Shown here: positions 44,600 to 54,275 of the stretch, piece after piece
How the letters are laid out: each line of letters starts with the position of its first letter
Position numbering within the stretch: position 1 is the stretch's first letter
Assembly: GCA_035505975.1 (NCBI GenBank)
Contig: DATJQJ010000055.1
Location: 6,622 to 70,621 of the forward strand
Direction: 5' to 3'
Source: CAIKOD01 sp035505975
Lineage (GTDB): Archaea; Halobacteriota; Methanomicrobia; Methanomicrobiales; Methanospirillaceae
Length of the DNA stretch: 64,000 bases
Made by a program: the position numbers and the translations under genes
The notes under the pieces: generated by a model
Database searches by the model: none
What the model was told of the DNA's origin: nothing
The model's input: the letters and a program-made list of their open reading frames with translations, nothing else

Positions 44600-45646
44600 T
44601 CAGTCACTCCCGTAGTTTACACCGATGGATCTCCGTATATCGTAAGGTGGTTTTAAGACTCCGTTCTCGGTGATGATCGCCGATACCAGGGAAAGGGGTG
44701 TCGCATCGAATGCCGGATTAATCACCGGAACCCCGTCAGGTATCGTGACAGGACCGGGATATGCCGCGATCTCGTCACGCTTCCTCTCTTCGATCGTTAT
44801 CCCTGATTCTGATGCCAATGGATCGAAGGTGGAACAGGGGGCTGCTACGAAAAAAGGAATATCGTGATACCGGGCACAGACCGCATGCATATAAGTGCCG
44901 ATTTTATTGAATACCGCATCAGATGTGATCCTGTCGGCACCAACGATCACATAATCTATTGACCGACGCCGCATCAGCATCGCTGCGGTTGAATCGGTAA
45001 TAACAGTGACCGGGATCCCGTCCTGGTCCAGTTCCCATGCCGTCAGCCTCGCTCCCTGGAGCAGGGGCCTGGTCTCGCATGCGATCACCCGGACCGTCTT
45101 CCCGTCCCTGACCGCCGACCGTACAACCCCGAGTGCCGTACCCCATTCGCTGCATGCCAGCGCACCCGCGTTGCAATGGGTCAAAACCGTGCAGTCCCCT
45201 CGCAGCAGTGCCGCGCCGTGGTCTCCCAGGTTTCTGCACGTTGCTGCGTCCTCGCTTGCGACCTTCTGAGCTTCGGCAAGCGCAGTTCTCTTCAATTCTT
45301 CGATGGTTGAAGCAGCCGCGACCAGGTTCCGGACACGGTTTATCCCCCAGGACAGGTTAACGGCGGTCGGTCGCGTCGCACAAAGCCATTCGGCGTCGCA
45401 TTCCACTTTTTTTTTCAAGTCCTGCAATGATGCAGACGTACAGGTACGCGCCGAAAGTGCAACACCCATTGCTCCGGCCACGCCGAGTGCAGGGGCACCC
45501 CGTATGGCAAGCGAACGGATAGCATCTCCCAATTGTGAGACCGTACTACAATAATCGATCCTGAATTCACAGGGGAGCTGCGTCTCGTCGATATATCCGA
45601 TCCGCTCGGTCTCTTCTTCGTACCAGAGCGATTTCCGGGTTTTCAT
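44600..45646 (-). CDS. mtnA: S-methyl-5-thioribose-1-phosphate isomerase-like protein (eIF2B-related)
   Basis: 348 residues. The MtnA motifs are AIRGAPALGVAGAMG, LTHCNAGALAC with the catalytic-type cysteine, and VGADRI with the aspartate. MtnA isomerises methylthioribose-1-phosphate in methionine salvage; methanogens also use related enzymes to isomerise other pentose-1-phosphates, such as 5-deoxyribose-1-phosphate. It is 7 nt after the HdrA-like gene and 5 nt before DUF116, inside an otherwise redox-looking operon. Confidence 0.9.
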   Translation of the reverse strand: MKTRKSLWYEEETERIGYIDETQLPCEFRIDYCSTVSQLGDAIRSLAIRGAPALGVAGAMGVALSARTCTSASLQDLKKKVECDAEWLCATRPTAVNLSWGINRVRNLVAAASTIEELKRTALAEAQKVASEDAATCRNLGDHGAALLRGDCTVLTHCNAGALACSEWGTALGVVRSAVRDGKTVRVIACETRPLLQGARLTAWELDQDGIPVTVITDSTAAMLMRRRSIDYVIVGADRITSDAVFNKIGTYMHAVCARYHDIPFFVAAPCSTFDPLASESGITIEERKRDEIAAYPGPVTIPDGVPVINPAFDATPLSLVSAIITENGVLKPPYDIRRSIGVNYGSD

Positions 45647-45653
45647 GAATGGG

Positions 45654-46925
45654 TCATTCCCGAATACTCCCGATAAATGCTTTCATGGCAGCGGCACCGG
45701 CAATAGCGACGCAATCGGGAATATCCTTCGGAGCAACCGCCGTACCGGCAATATAGATCCCCGGACGGTTCGTCTCGACCATGCCTACTTTTTCGTCGAG
45801 GGGTTTGAAGAACCCTGTCCTGTCCAGTGAAATCCCGAGTTTTTCTGCAAGTTCTGCCGATTGACCTGACGGTCCAAGGCCTACGGCGAGCACCACGAAG
45901 TCGGGATGGAGTTCTTCAACTTTTTGCGTCTCGCTGTCTTCGACGACCAGGACCATGGAATCGGGCATTCCCCCTATCTCGCCCGGTATTCCGCGAAGGA
46001 ACCTGATACCCGCTTGTTCTGCCCTTAAACGGTACTCTTCGTAGCCTTTTCCATATGCCCGGACGTCCATGTAACAGATCGTTACCGATGTTTCAGGGTG
46101 TTTCTCTTTTATCAGGATGGCATTTTTTATCGATGCCATACAGCAGACGCAGGAGCACCACGGCCGGTCGAGCTGCATATCCCTTGAACCGACGCACTGT
46201 ATGAATACGATCGCCCGGGGCTCCCGTCCATCTGTCAGGCGCCTCAGCTGTCCTCCTGTCGGACCGCTTGCATTGATCATGCGCTCCAGTTCGAGGCTGG
46301 TGATCACATCAGGGAAATCAAGATAGTGAAATTGTCCTTTCTTTTTGGGATCGAATATCTGGTATCCGGTCGCGATAATGATGCTCCCTGCCTGAATTTC
46401 TGTCGTTACCGGGGAATCTTCCTTTTTTACCGCCCCCGGAAGGCAGGCGTCGTAGCAGAGGCCGCACTCGATACAATGGTCCGGGTCCCTGATGACGATA
46501 TCGGGGACTGCCTGGGGGTGAGGTTTATAAATTGCTTTTCTCACACCCATACCGGCATCAAATTCGTTATACACCTCCACGGGACAGATCTCGATGCAGT
46601 CACCGCAGCCGTTGCAGAGCTCTTCGACGACGTACCGGGGTTTCTTCTTTAATGTAACAGTGAAGTTTCCTTTGGATCCTGCGACCTTTTCTATTTCGGT
46701 ACAGGTATAGACCCTGATATTCGGGTGACGGTAGACGTCCACCATTTTTGGAGAGAGAATACACATCGAGCAGTCATTTGTCGGGAATGTCTTGTCGAGC
46801 TGTGACATATGACCCCCGATAGACGGTTCCCGTTCGATAAGGTATACCGTTATCCCATGGTCTGCAAGGTCGAGGGCTGCCTGGATCCCTGTCACCCCGG
46901 CTCCGATGATGAGTACACTATCCAT
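45654..46925 (-). CDS. HdrA-like FAD/iron-sulfur oxidoreductase
   Basis: 423 residues from the ATG at 46925 (a longer frame reaches 46964). FAD-binding motif VLIIGAGVTGIQAALDLA; the HdrA-specific cysteine loop NDCSMCILSPKMVDV; two ferredoxin clusters CNGCGDCIEICPVE and CIECGLCYDACLPG; IIIATGYQ; a Cys-rich WCSCVCCMASI; and a C-terminal FAD motif GIYIAGTA. In full HdrA (about 650 residues) this flavin bifurcates electrons between heterodisulfide and ferredoxin. This protein lacks the C-terminal part, so it is an HdrA-like paralogue with an unknown partner. It overlaps the upstream gamma-carbonic anhydrase gene by 8 nt. Confidence 0.9.
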   Translation of the reverse strand: MDSVLIIGAGVTGIQAALDLADHGITVYLIEREPSIGGHMSQLDKTFPTNDCSMCILSPKMVDVYRHPNIRVYTCTEIEKVAGSKGNFTVTLKKKPRYVVEELCNGCGDCIEICPVEVYNEFDAGMGVRKAIYKPHPQAVPDIVIRDPDHCIECGLCYDACLPGAVKKEDSPVTTEIQAGSIIIATGYQIFDPKKKGQFHYLDFPDVITSLELERMINASGPTGGQLRRLTDGREPRAIVFIQCVGSRDMQLDRPWCSCVCCMASIKNAILIKEKHPETSVTICYMDVRAYGKGYEEYRLRAEQAGIRFLRGIPGEIGGMPDSMVLVVEDSETQKVEELHPDFVVLAVGLGPSGQSAELAEKLGISLDRTGFFKPLDEKVGMVETNRPGIYIAGTAVAPKDIPDCVAIAGAAAMKAFIGSIRE

Positions 46926-47409
46926 TGCGGTACTTCTTTGCAAGTTCGATGTAACTTTCTGCATTGGCGATAATTCCCCGATCCTGTTCTTCTGTTGTCT
47001 GCCTGATTACCTTTCCCGGCACACCGAGGACCACGGAATGGGGCGGTATCCGGGCCCCCTCCGTAACAACGGTCCCGGCACCGAGAATAGAGTTCTTACC
47101 GACAACGGCGCCGTTCATCACGATTGCCCCCATCCCGACCAGGACTTCGTCTTCGATGGTGCAGCCATGGAGTATCGCTCCATGGCCCACCGATACCCGT
47201 TTCCCGATCAGGGCAGGAAACCCCTTGCTTGTATGGATTACGGCATTGTCCTGGATATTCGATCCTTCCCCGATCCGGATCCGGTCCTTGTCTGCCCTGA
47301 TGACTGCCCCGAACCACACGCTTACCTTTGCCGACAGTTCCACGTCCCCGAGAACCGTCGCGCCGGGAGCAACATATCCGGGGTTTCCCGCACCGTTATC
47401 CATACTCAT
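46918..47409 (-). CDS. gamma-carbonic-anhydrase-family protein (left-handed beta-helix)
   Basis: 163 residues made of hexapeptide repeats (GATVLGDVELSAKVSVWFGAVI and onward) ending in a short C-terminal helix. The three zinc-ligand histidines of the family are at NAVIHTSKG and SVGHGAILHGC. It resembles the YrdA/CaiE/Cam group; many members have weak or no carbonic anhydrase activity. First gene of the operon with the HdrA-like, MtnA-like and DUF116 genes; divergent from coaD, 30 bp away. Confidence 0.9.
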   Translation of the reverse strand: MSMDNGAGNPGYVAPGATVLGDVELSAKVSVWFGAVIRADKDRIRIGEGSNIQDNAVIHTSKGFPALIGKRVSVGHGAILHGCTIEDEVLVGMGAIVMNGAVVGKNSILGAGTVVTEGARIPPHSVVLGVPGKVIRQTTEEQDRGIIANAESYIELAKKYRNG

Positions 47410-47439
47410 AATACTATAGCAGCTTAACTATCCTAATGA

Positions 47440-47904
47440 ATGAAGGTTATGGTCGGGGGCACGTTCGACCCGTTGCATGATGGCCATAAACGGCTCCTGG
47501 CACGCTCTTTTGAACTGGCAGGGCCTTCGGGCATGGTGACGATCGGTCTTACCACCGATTCGTTCGCAAGCTCGAAACTTCATCCCGTAAGGCCGTTTGA
47601 AGAGAGACGGGAGAACCTCGTCAGATTTATTGAAGAGAAAGGGTACCGGACTCCCTGGAAGGTGGAGGCATTGTCAGACCGTTTCGGTTCGGCACTCGTT
47701 GCAGATTTCGATGCTATTGTTGTCTCCGAAGAGACACTCCCTGTGGCGACCGAGATCAACAGACTGCGAAAAGAACGGGGCACTCAGAAAGTCGATATTC
47801 ACCAGATTACCTGTGTCCTTGCAGAAGACGGACACTGGATATCGAGTACGAGGATCTACCGGGGAGAGATTGACGCCCATGGTCATCTCATCAGCGACCG
47901 ATAA
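47440..47904 (+). CDS. coaD: phosphopantetheine adenylyltransferase, archaeal type
   Basis: 154 residues of a nucleotidyltransferase: GGTFDPLHDGHKRLL with the HxGH motif and the C-terminal ISSTRI. It transfers AMP from ATP to 4'-phosphopantetheine, making dephospho-CoA. The archaeal/eukaryotic form is a distinct family from bacterial CoaD, with GTFDxLHxGH and RRENL as here. Divergent from the gamma-CA operon. Confidence 0.94.
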   Translation: MKVMVGGTFDPLHDGHKRLLARSFELAGPSGMVTIGLTTDSFASSKLHPVRPFEERRENLVRFIEEKGYRTPWKVEALSDRFGSALVADFDAIVVSEETLPVATEINRLRKERGTQKVDIHQITCVLAEDGHWISSTRIYRGEIDAHGHLISDR

Positions 47905-47914
47905 AAAATAATCG

Positions 47915-48385
47915 TTATATCAGGTGCCCGGTCAGATCGTTCGTAATCAGCCAGTCGCAATACATGCAGTGGAGCCCATTTGGCAGGACCTCGAACCTGC
48001 TGCTGATAGGTTCGTGTGCATTCGAGATGCAACCCGGGTTCGGGCATTTAACAACGCCGACGAGGAATTTCGGACGTTCGACACCGCTCTTTGAAAAAAC
48101 CTTGAAATCGCGGATGATATTGATCGAGACTGCCGGTGCAATCAGGGAAATACGGTCCATCTCGTCTTTTTTCAGTTCCCTGTTCTCGATCTTTACGATA
48201 TCCTTCTTCCCTATCTTACCGCTGGTGACATTTGTTGCGACACTTACCGATTCCGTGGTCGTGCCGGTAATCCCGATTATCTTCAGGACGTTCAGTGCTT
48301 CTCCCGCGGTGATATGATCGATGACAGTGCCCCGCCTGATCGGGCTGATCAGCAGTCCCTCTGTAGGACGCGTTTCCCTTCTCAT
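47915..48385 (-). CDS. pyrI: aspartate carbamoyltransferase regulatory chain
   Basis: 156 residues. The N-terminal allosteric domain has LLISPIRRGTVIDHI; the C-terminal zinc domain has four cysteines (VKCPNPGCISN and GLHCMYCDW) that bind zinc and contact PyrB. It binds CTP/ATP to tune pyrimidine synthesis. Its start overlaps the pyrB stop by 4 nt, ensuring equal expression of the subunits. Confidence 0.97.
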   Translation of the reverse strand: MRRETRPTEGLLISPIRRGTVIDHITAGEALNVLKIIGITGTTTESVSVATNVTSGKIGKKDIVKIENRELKKDEMDRISLIAPAVSINIIRDFKVFSKSGVERPKFLVGVVKCPNPGCISNAHEPISSRFEVLPNGLHCMYCDWLITNDLTGHLI

Positions 48386-49278
48386 TTCATTACCTCTTCA
48401 AGCATCGCCATCCTCACCGGGACGCCGTTTCTCGACTGGACAAAATAACGGGCATAGGGAAGGTCGTCCACCGCGGGATCGATCTCGTCGACCCTGGGCA
48501 GGGGATGAAGGACGATCAGGTGCGGGCGGACATCCTGCAATAATTCGGGAGTAACCCGGTAACTTGAAGCGACATCGAAATAAGAAGCAGAATCCGGGAA
48601 CCGTTCCCTCTGGATTCGTGTAACGTAGAGGACGTCCAGACACCGGATTATCTCTTCGACTTCTTCGTGTTCCACGACTTCGGTGCCGCGTTCGCGGAGT
48701 TCCATGACCAGGGCCGGGGGGAGTTCGAGACCGGTCGGAGAGATTACGTGGATCCTGCTCCGGTAGAGGGAAAGTGCATAGGCAAGGGAATGGGCAGTCC
48801 TGCCGTATCTCAAATCCCCGATCAGACCTATATCGATGCCGTCGAGGGGCATCGACTGCTGGATCGTGTACAGGTCGAGAAGTGTCTGCGAGGGATGCTG
48901 ACCTGCACCGTCACCGGCATTGATCACCGGGACCGTCGCAAATTCTGAGGCAAGCCGGGCTGCCCCCTCCTTCGGGTGCCGCAGCACGATCGCATCGGCG
49001 TACCCGCTGACGACACGGATGGTATCAGCCAGGGTCTCTCCCTTGGCCATGGAGCTCGCCTCGACGCTCCCTACCGATAACGAAGTGCCGCCCAGGCGTG
49101 CCATGGCGGCTTCGAACGACATCCGTGTCCGGGTGCTCGGTTCGAAAAAGAGGAGAGCGAGGACCTTGTCCTTTAATGCATCGGGACTATATTCCCGGGA
49201 GGCAATCCGGGCCGCCTGTCCGATCAGTTTGTCGATAAACGGCCGGTCGAGGTCACGGATCGATATAATATGTTTCAT
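48382..49278 (-). CDS. pyrB: aspartate carbamoyltransferase catalytic chain
   Basis: 298 residues. It condenses carbamoyl phosphate and aspartate to carbamoyl aspartate, the first committed pyrimidine step. Motifs: FFEPSTRTRMSFE (carbamoyl-phosphate binding), the GDGAGQHPSQTLLDLYT loop and the C-terminal HPLPRVDEI. Followed directly by pyrI. No gene lies in the roughly 240 bp upstream. Confidence 0.97.
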   Translation of the reverse strand: MKHIISIRDLDRPFIDKLIGQAARIASREYSPDALKDKVLALLFFEPSTRTRMSFEAAMARLGGTSLSVGSVEASSMAKGETLADTIRVVSGYADAIVLRHPKEGAARLASEFATVPVINAGDGAGQHPSQTLLDLYTIQQSMPLDGIDIGLIGDLRYGRTAHSLAYALSLYRSRIHVISPTGLELPPALVMELRERGTEVVEHEEVEEIIRCLDVLYVTRIQRERFPDSASYFDVASSYRVTPELLQDVRPHLIVLHPLPRVDEIDPAVDDLPYARYFVQSRNGVPVRMAMLEEVMK

Positions 49279-49520
49279 TCAACAGTCCCCTCGCCACGTA
49301 CCTGTCTCATCCTTTCTCCGGGTCGTCCCGGAGCCGGACAGCCCGATGTGTATTTCAGCTCACGGTCCCCGGGGTAAACCACGTACTGGTATTGTCCTGC
49401 CATTATTATCAAGATATAGCATTACTGCCGGGAAAGCTAAACAGGAGGCAGGCCGGGACCTGACCTCGCCTTAAACGTTTCTCCCTGACGGCACAGGGTC
49501 GGGATTGCAGAAAAGAACGA

Positions 49521-50255
49521 TCAATCTGCCGGCGGCTGGTAAATGGTCCTGGTATAGGAATCTATCTGGGACATCATGTCGTCAAGTTCGCGTTTATCGC
49601 TTGCGATCTGGTCCCGGTACTTGCTCGGGTAATCTCCAGGGTCTTTCGAATTGACGAGGTCCAGGGCGTCCATCACGGTCAGCTTGGCATTCCTGATCTC
49701 GGACTTCAGCATAACCGGGTCACGCATGTTTGCATACTGTGTTGCGTGCAGCATTTCTGAAAGAGTCTGGTACTTCAATATCGTGTAATTTGTCATCAGG
49801 ATGAGAGTACGTGTCTCGTTCTGCTCGTCGGGCGTCGAAGGTTGCAGCGCCTCGAGATCGCTCCTGATCGCACTTAGGTTATTAACAGTTGCCGGGAGGA
49901 GGGAATACCTTAAATAATTGATATCGTCGCTTTTCGAGAGGTCCAGAGTGAGGTAGCGGGTCGTCAGGTCCATATTGATCACCCGGAAGGTCCTCCAGTC
50001 GGCGTCCAGGGTCGCACGGATACCTGATTCATTGTGAACCAAATCAGGGCTTCCCGTCCAGGTACTATTGACAATAACCGACGAATTGGTAATGGATGCC
50101 TCAGTGTTATTCGTCCCGGTGGAATTTCCCGGAATCTTGTTCTGGTTCTCCAGGGCCCCTGCAGGGCTTCCGGTGCAGCCTGAAAGCAGGACAAATAAGA
50201 ACAGCAGGAGAATGCAACAGACAAGTAGATATTTCCTGCAATTCAGCATATTCAT
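49521..50255 (-). CDS. lipoprotein of unknown function
   Basis: 244 residues from the ATG at 50255 (the frame extends to 50312). The signal sequence LLVCCILLLFLFVLLSGC ends with a lipobox cysteine. An Asn/Thr-rich spacer is followed by a mainly helical domain (LSAIRSDLEALQPSTPDEQN, SEMLHATQYANMRD, KRELDDMMSQIDSY). Probably anchored outside the membrane. No family recognised. Confidence 0.7.
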   Translation of the reverse strand: MNMLNCRKYLLVCCILLLFLFVLLSGCTGSPAGALENQNKIPGNSTGTNNTEASITNSSVIVNSTWTGSPDLVHNESGIRATLDADWRTFRVINMDLTTRYLTLDLSKSDDINYLRYSLLPATVNNLSAIRSDLEALQPSTPDEQNETRTLILMTNYTILKYQTLSEMLHATQYANMRDPVMLKSEIRNAKLTVMDALDLVNSKDPGDYPSKYRDQIASDKRELDDMMSQIDSYTRTIYQPPAD

Positions 50256-50498
50256 GCCATAATTTCTTCTGCTGTTCCCCAATAAACTTATGTCACCTGC
50301 CAATTCCGGCAAAAATTCCGGGCTATTATTGATGCAAAAGTCTGCTGATTTTTTCCCTTATCCCCGGGTTAACATGGGAGGCGTTCTGACCGGAAAGATA
50401 GGGATATACTTATATCACGACGTATGGCGTATCAAAGCAATGGAGAAACAGCAGGAAATCGTGTTCCGGCAGAAGGATCACTGGCCGGGCACGCATCA

Positions 50499-52010
50499 TT
50501 ATTTATTGCTATTTGTCCCTTTTCCCGGGATGGCGACCCGCGTATCCCGCGTTACGAGAAGGTTATAGGAGTCGTGACGGGAGTTGTATCTGACGAGAAC
50601 GCCCGACAACACGATGGCCCCCCCGTACGGTACGGAACCGAGCACCTTGTTTCCTGCAGAACTGTTGTACGACGGGAGGACGATATAAACAGGTTTCTGG
50701 GGAGAACCATCGCAAATTTTCCATAAATGGGTCCGCATGTTCCCGAGGTCGCCTGACATTACCGCCCCGGAGACATTAATCTTTTTCCCGACATGGCGGG
50801 ATAAACTCGACAGCAATGCGGTTTTCCGGTCACGGGCTCGGATATCTGCCGCGACTTGCGATGAACCTTTTTTCAACACTGCAAAAGAGAACTTGATGTC
50901 CGTATTCAGGAAACGGTAGTATTCCTGATGATCGGCGACCGCTTCCATAAGCCGGGTCGGCAAAACCGGTGATTTTTCTACAAAACTCCAGCAGCGTTCC
51001 GGCCTGCACTGTTTCGTTGACCCGGGAAGACACGGCGAGATCACGGTGATCCCGGTTTTCCGCGAAATCACAGCGGCAAGCTCCCTCAGTCCGACCGAGT
51101 TCGACAGGTCGGCCGGTTCGACAATCAGGACAATGCCCGTCGGCGAGAGTAGTTCTGCAAACCTGCCGACAATTCCTGCACGTTCCGGTATCGTCAGCCC
51201 GGAAAGTTCATTCAGAACGTTCTGAAATACCAGCAGGTCGATATTTCCGGGGATCCGGCCTGCGTCCGGGTTCCTGATATCGCTTTCAACGGCTGGATAA
51301 ACAACTACCGATTTGTTGCCCTCCGAAAACCCGGAAGACAGGAACGTATACGCTTCCCGCTGCTCCCCGGACAGTTCGAGGGCAGATATTTCGGCCGTCC
51401 CATGACCTGAACGGCCAAGAAAATCTGTTAGCGCCATGGTTGCCGCACCGGGACCGCTTCCGGCATCAAGGACGGTCATATGTTCAGGTAATAATCCCAT
51501 TCCGGCAAGCATCAGCAGGATGTGCTCGAACTGGACATAATAAACAGGGAACTGGTACGCAAGGTATGCAAACGTCCGGTATCCCTTCTCGTACCTGACC
51601 CTCTTTTTCGCACCCTCATGCCAGTATTCCCCCTTCTGGGCCATTACGGCAGACCTGATCCGTTCCAGCGTCAGGGGGTCCTGCCATTCCTTTCCCGTCT
51701 TTTTCCTGATGTAGGCACCGATTAGCATCTGTATTTTATCGGGAATTTCCGGACGAGCGAGATAGGCATTTACTTTAGATCGCTCTTTATCGGAAAGGAC
51801 GAACAGAATGGGATCGCTTCTCTTTATCAGGTAATCGGTCCCGGATTTTTCCACCTCGATTCCGAATCCCCGCAACACGGGTATAACCGTTTCTATCCTT
51901 CTCCTTGCGGACTCCCCGATAGCACCCGCCGGAAAGAGTTCAGAAAATAAAAATACCGGTTTTTCCCGTGATTTTATCAATATTGCGCCGGGAATTTCAG
52001 GGTCCTTCAT
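50499..52010 (-). CDS. Rsm22/METTL17-like ribosomal methyltransferase-fold protein
   Basis: 503 residues from the ATG at 52010; a GTG at 52031 adds seven. A helical N-terminal part precedes a SAM-type fold with TVLDAGSGPGAATMALTDF, LLVFQNVLNELSG and IVLIVEPADLSNSVGLREL. A cysteine group follows (SPCLPGSTKQCRPERCWSF), then SPVLPTRLMEAV and FKFS/FAVLKK-like strands. This matches Rsm22 (mitochondrial METTL17), an assembly factor for the small ribosomal subunit whose cysteines bind an iron-sulfur cluster. The C-terminal 90 residues (KINVSGAVMSGDLGNMRTHL, YIVLPSY) look like an OB-type RNA-binding domain. Role in archaeal ribosome assembly is inference. Confidence 0.78.
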   Translation of the reverse strand: MKDPEIPGAILIKSREKPVFLFSELFPAGAIGESARRRIETVIPVLRGFGIEVEKSGTDYLIKRSDPILFVLSDKERSKVNAYLARPEIPDKIQMLIGAYIRKKTGKEWQDPLTLERIRSAVMAQKGEYWHEGAKKRVRYEKGYRTFAYLAYQFPVYYVQFEHILLMLAGMGLLPEHMTVLDAGSGPGAATMALTDFLGRSGHGTAEISALELSGEQREAYTFLSSGFSEGNKSVVVYPAVESDIRNPDAGRIPGNIDLLVFQNVLNELSGLTIPERAGIVGRFAELLSPTGIVLIVEPADLSNSVGLRELAAVISRKTGITVISPCLPGSTKQCRPERCWSFVEKSPVLPTRLMEAVADHQEYYRFLNTDIKFSFAVLKKGSSQVAADIRARDRKTALLSSLSRHVGKKINVSGAVMSGDLGNMRTHLWKICDGSPQKPVYIVLPSYNSSAGNKVLGSVPYGGAIVLSGVLVRYNSRHDSYNLLVTRDTRVAIPGKGTNSNK

Positions 52011-52211
52011 CTCCCCATATATTCTTATCACACCGGATAATAGTTACCAAAATGACGAGTCTGATGAGACCCATAAAGGCCGAAAATGAACAGGAATTTA
52101 CCCGACTTTGTGAGTCGCTGAAACCTGGCGGCCGGAATCATCATAATATCCGTAATCGTATGACCTTAAGAGGAATAAGATGAAAAATCGCTGCGACGGA
52201 AGGACCCCCTT

Positions 52212-54275
52212 ATGACGAACAAACTGCTCCCCTTGCCCGACGGTTACGCACTACTCAAAACAATGGGAGTACCTGTCCCCGACCATGGCATGACGGCCGA
52301 CAGGAAATCAGCAGAAGACATTGCTGAACGGATAGGGTTTCCTCTTGTCATGAAGATCGTCTCGCCCGGGGTTGTCCATAAAGCTGATGTCGGTGGCGTC
52401 ATCACCGGCATCAATAATGCGACGAATGCAGGGGAAGCATTCGATCGGATCGTCAGTAATGTGAAGGCCCGTCTTCCTGGAGCAGAAATTTCCGGCGTGC
52501 TTGTCGAGAAACAGGTGCAACCGGGCCTCGAAATAATTATCGGAGGGAGGACAGACCCGTCGTTTGGTAAAATCCTGACCATCGGCCTTGGCGGGACATT
52601 TGTCGAAATATTCCGGGATTTCCAGATCCGTGTCCTCCCGGTCAACGAGTCCGAAACGTCAGCGATGATACACGCCCTTGCAGGCTACCCGCTTATCGCA
52701 GGGTACAGGGCGGGCCCGCCCCTTGACGAAACTGCCCTGAAATCGACAATTTCTTCGATCGCCTCGAATTTTTTCCGATCAAATACCATCACAGAATTCG
52801 ACATCAATCCCCTCGTACTCCACCAGACCGGATTAATCGCTGTCGATGCCCGGTTCTATGTCACTGACGTTTTGGAAGAGCCCCCTGCCAGCAACCCGGA
52901 GGAGATGGACCCGGGGTTGCTGTATCCGCAATCAATCGCGGTCGTCGGAGCTTCAGACGACCCGGAAAAGGTCGGTTATGCGGTATTACGAAATCTCCTC
53001 CCGTTTCCCGGGGACCTCTACCCGGTCAATCCACACCACGAAGTGATCCTGGGCAGAGCGGCATCCTCTTCTGTGGATGCGATACCCGGGCCGGTAGACC
53101 TTGCCGTTATTGCAATTCCGGCGACCGGCGTGGTTAAGGTCATCGACGACCTCGGCAGGAAGGGGGTCAGGATTGTTATCGTCGTTTCATCGGGATTCAG
53201 GGAATCCGGCCCGGACGGGGTATTACGCGAGAAGGAACTAATGGAACACGCCAGGTCATGGGGAATGAGACTTGTCGGACCGAATACCCTCGGTATCATG
53301 CTGCCCCATAAAAAAATCAATACGACCTTCGATCCGATCAGTGCAAGGCCTGGGCACATCGGCTTCATTTCACAGAGCGGGGCCATTATCACGACGATCG
53401 TGGACTGGAGCCTTCCCGAAAAGATCGGGTTCTCCGCAGTGATCAGTGTCGGTAACCAGGCAGACCTCGGTTTTGTCGACTACCTGAAATTTGTCAGTGC
53501 CGATCCCGACACCCGGGCAATAATTCTCTACATCGAAGAGATCAGGGATGGAAAAAATTTTCTCAGGGTCGTAACTGACGTCGCCATGAAAAAACCGGTG
53601 ATTGCACTCAAATCGGGTTCTTCGCAGAAGGGGACACAGGCTGCGTCCTCGCATACCGGTTCGCTTGCCGGGAATTACGCAGTGTACCAGGCGGCATTCC
53701 AGCAGGCAGGAGTCATATCCGTAACATCTCTCCAGGATGCTTTTTCTGTTGCAGAACTTCTGGCATCCGAGGGTTACCCGGAGGGCAACCGTGCATTGAT
53801 CGTTACGGCTGCAGGAGGGTTCGCGGTTCTTGCCTCCGATTATGCCGATCGGTTCGGAATCGACCTGATCGAACTTTCCGGGACCTTTTTCGACGATCTG
53901 GACGCACTACTTCCCGAGACTTGGAGTCACGAAAATCCTGTCGACATTATCGGCGATTCGGGGGCAGGGCGATATGCGCGGACTTTCGATGTCCTTATCC
54001 AGCACCAGGACGAATGGGATATCGCTTTCGTCATCGCCGTCCCGTCCGCAGTGCTCGATCCCGGCCTCCTTGCCCAGGAGATTGTCAGGTTCTCGAAAAG
54101 CACTCAAAAGATGACAGTCGGCTGCCTCCTCGGCGGGGACAGCATGAAACAGGGGATTGGGATACTCAGGGATAACAGGATCCCGAATTACGGAGACATC
54201 GAGGAAGCCTTTAAGGCCGTAGGATTGATAGTCAGGAGCAGGCATTGTTGCGGAAGGCCGGACGACCGGAAATAA
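52212..54275 (+). CDS. ADP-forming acetyl/acyl-CoA synthetase, fused beta-alpha
   Basis: 687 residues. An ATP-grasp domain comes first (about 1-220; FPLVMKIVSPGVVHKADVGG, EFDINPLVL). A CoA-binding Rossmann domain follows (about 235-330; SIAVVGASDDPEKVGYAVLRN), then the ligase-CoA domains (about 350-650) with SQSGAII and the phosphohistidine loop SSHTGSLAG (H481). The enzyme interconverts acyl-CoA + ADP + Pi and acid + CoA + ATP. In many ACS the order is alpha then beta; here the ATP-grasp half leads. GGAAGGA precedes the ATG. Acetate, or an aryl or branched acid, may be the substrate. Confidence 0.93.
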   Translation: MTNKLLPLPDGYALLKTMGVPVPDHGMTADRKSAEDIAERIGFPLVMKIVSPGVVHKADVGGVITGINNATNAGEAFDRIVSNVKARLPGAEISGVLVEKQVQPGLEIIIGGRTDPSFGKILTIGLGGTFVEIFRDFQIRVLPVNESETSAMIHALAGYPLIAGYRAGPPLDETALKSTISSIASNFFRSNTITEFDINPLVLHQTGLIAVDARFYVTDVLEEPPASNPEEMDPGLLYPQSIAVVGASDDPEKVGYAVLRNLLPFPGDLYPVNPHHEVILGRAASSSVDAIPGPVDLAVIAIPATGVVKVIDDLGRKGVRIVIVVSSGFRESGPDGVLREKELMEHARSWGMRLVGPNTLGIMLPHKKINTTFDPISARPGHIGFISQSGAIITTIVDWSLPEKIGFSAVISVGNQADLGFVDYLKFVSADPDTRAIILYIEEIRDGKNFLRVVTDVAMKKPVIALKSGSSQKGTQAASSHTGSLAGNYAVYQAAFQQAGVISVTSLQDAFSVAELLASEGYPEGNRALIVTAAGGFAVLASDYADRFGIDLIELSGTFFDDLDALLPETWSHENPVDIIGDSGAGRYARTFDVLIQHQDEWDIAFVIAVPSAVLDPGLLAQEIVRFSKSTQKMTVGCLLGGDSMKQGIGILRDNRIPNYGDIEEAFKAVGLIVRSRHCCGRPDDRK

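Noticed and set aside
52062..52090. CTGATGAG ... CGAAAA resembling a hammerhead ribozyme core
   Set aside because: A mismatched 4-bp stem II can be drawn, but no stem I or stem III or UH cleavage site fits on either side.
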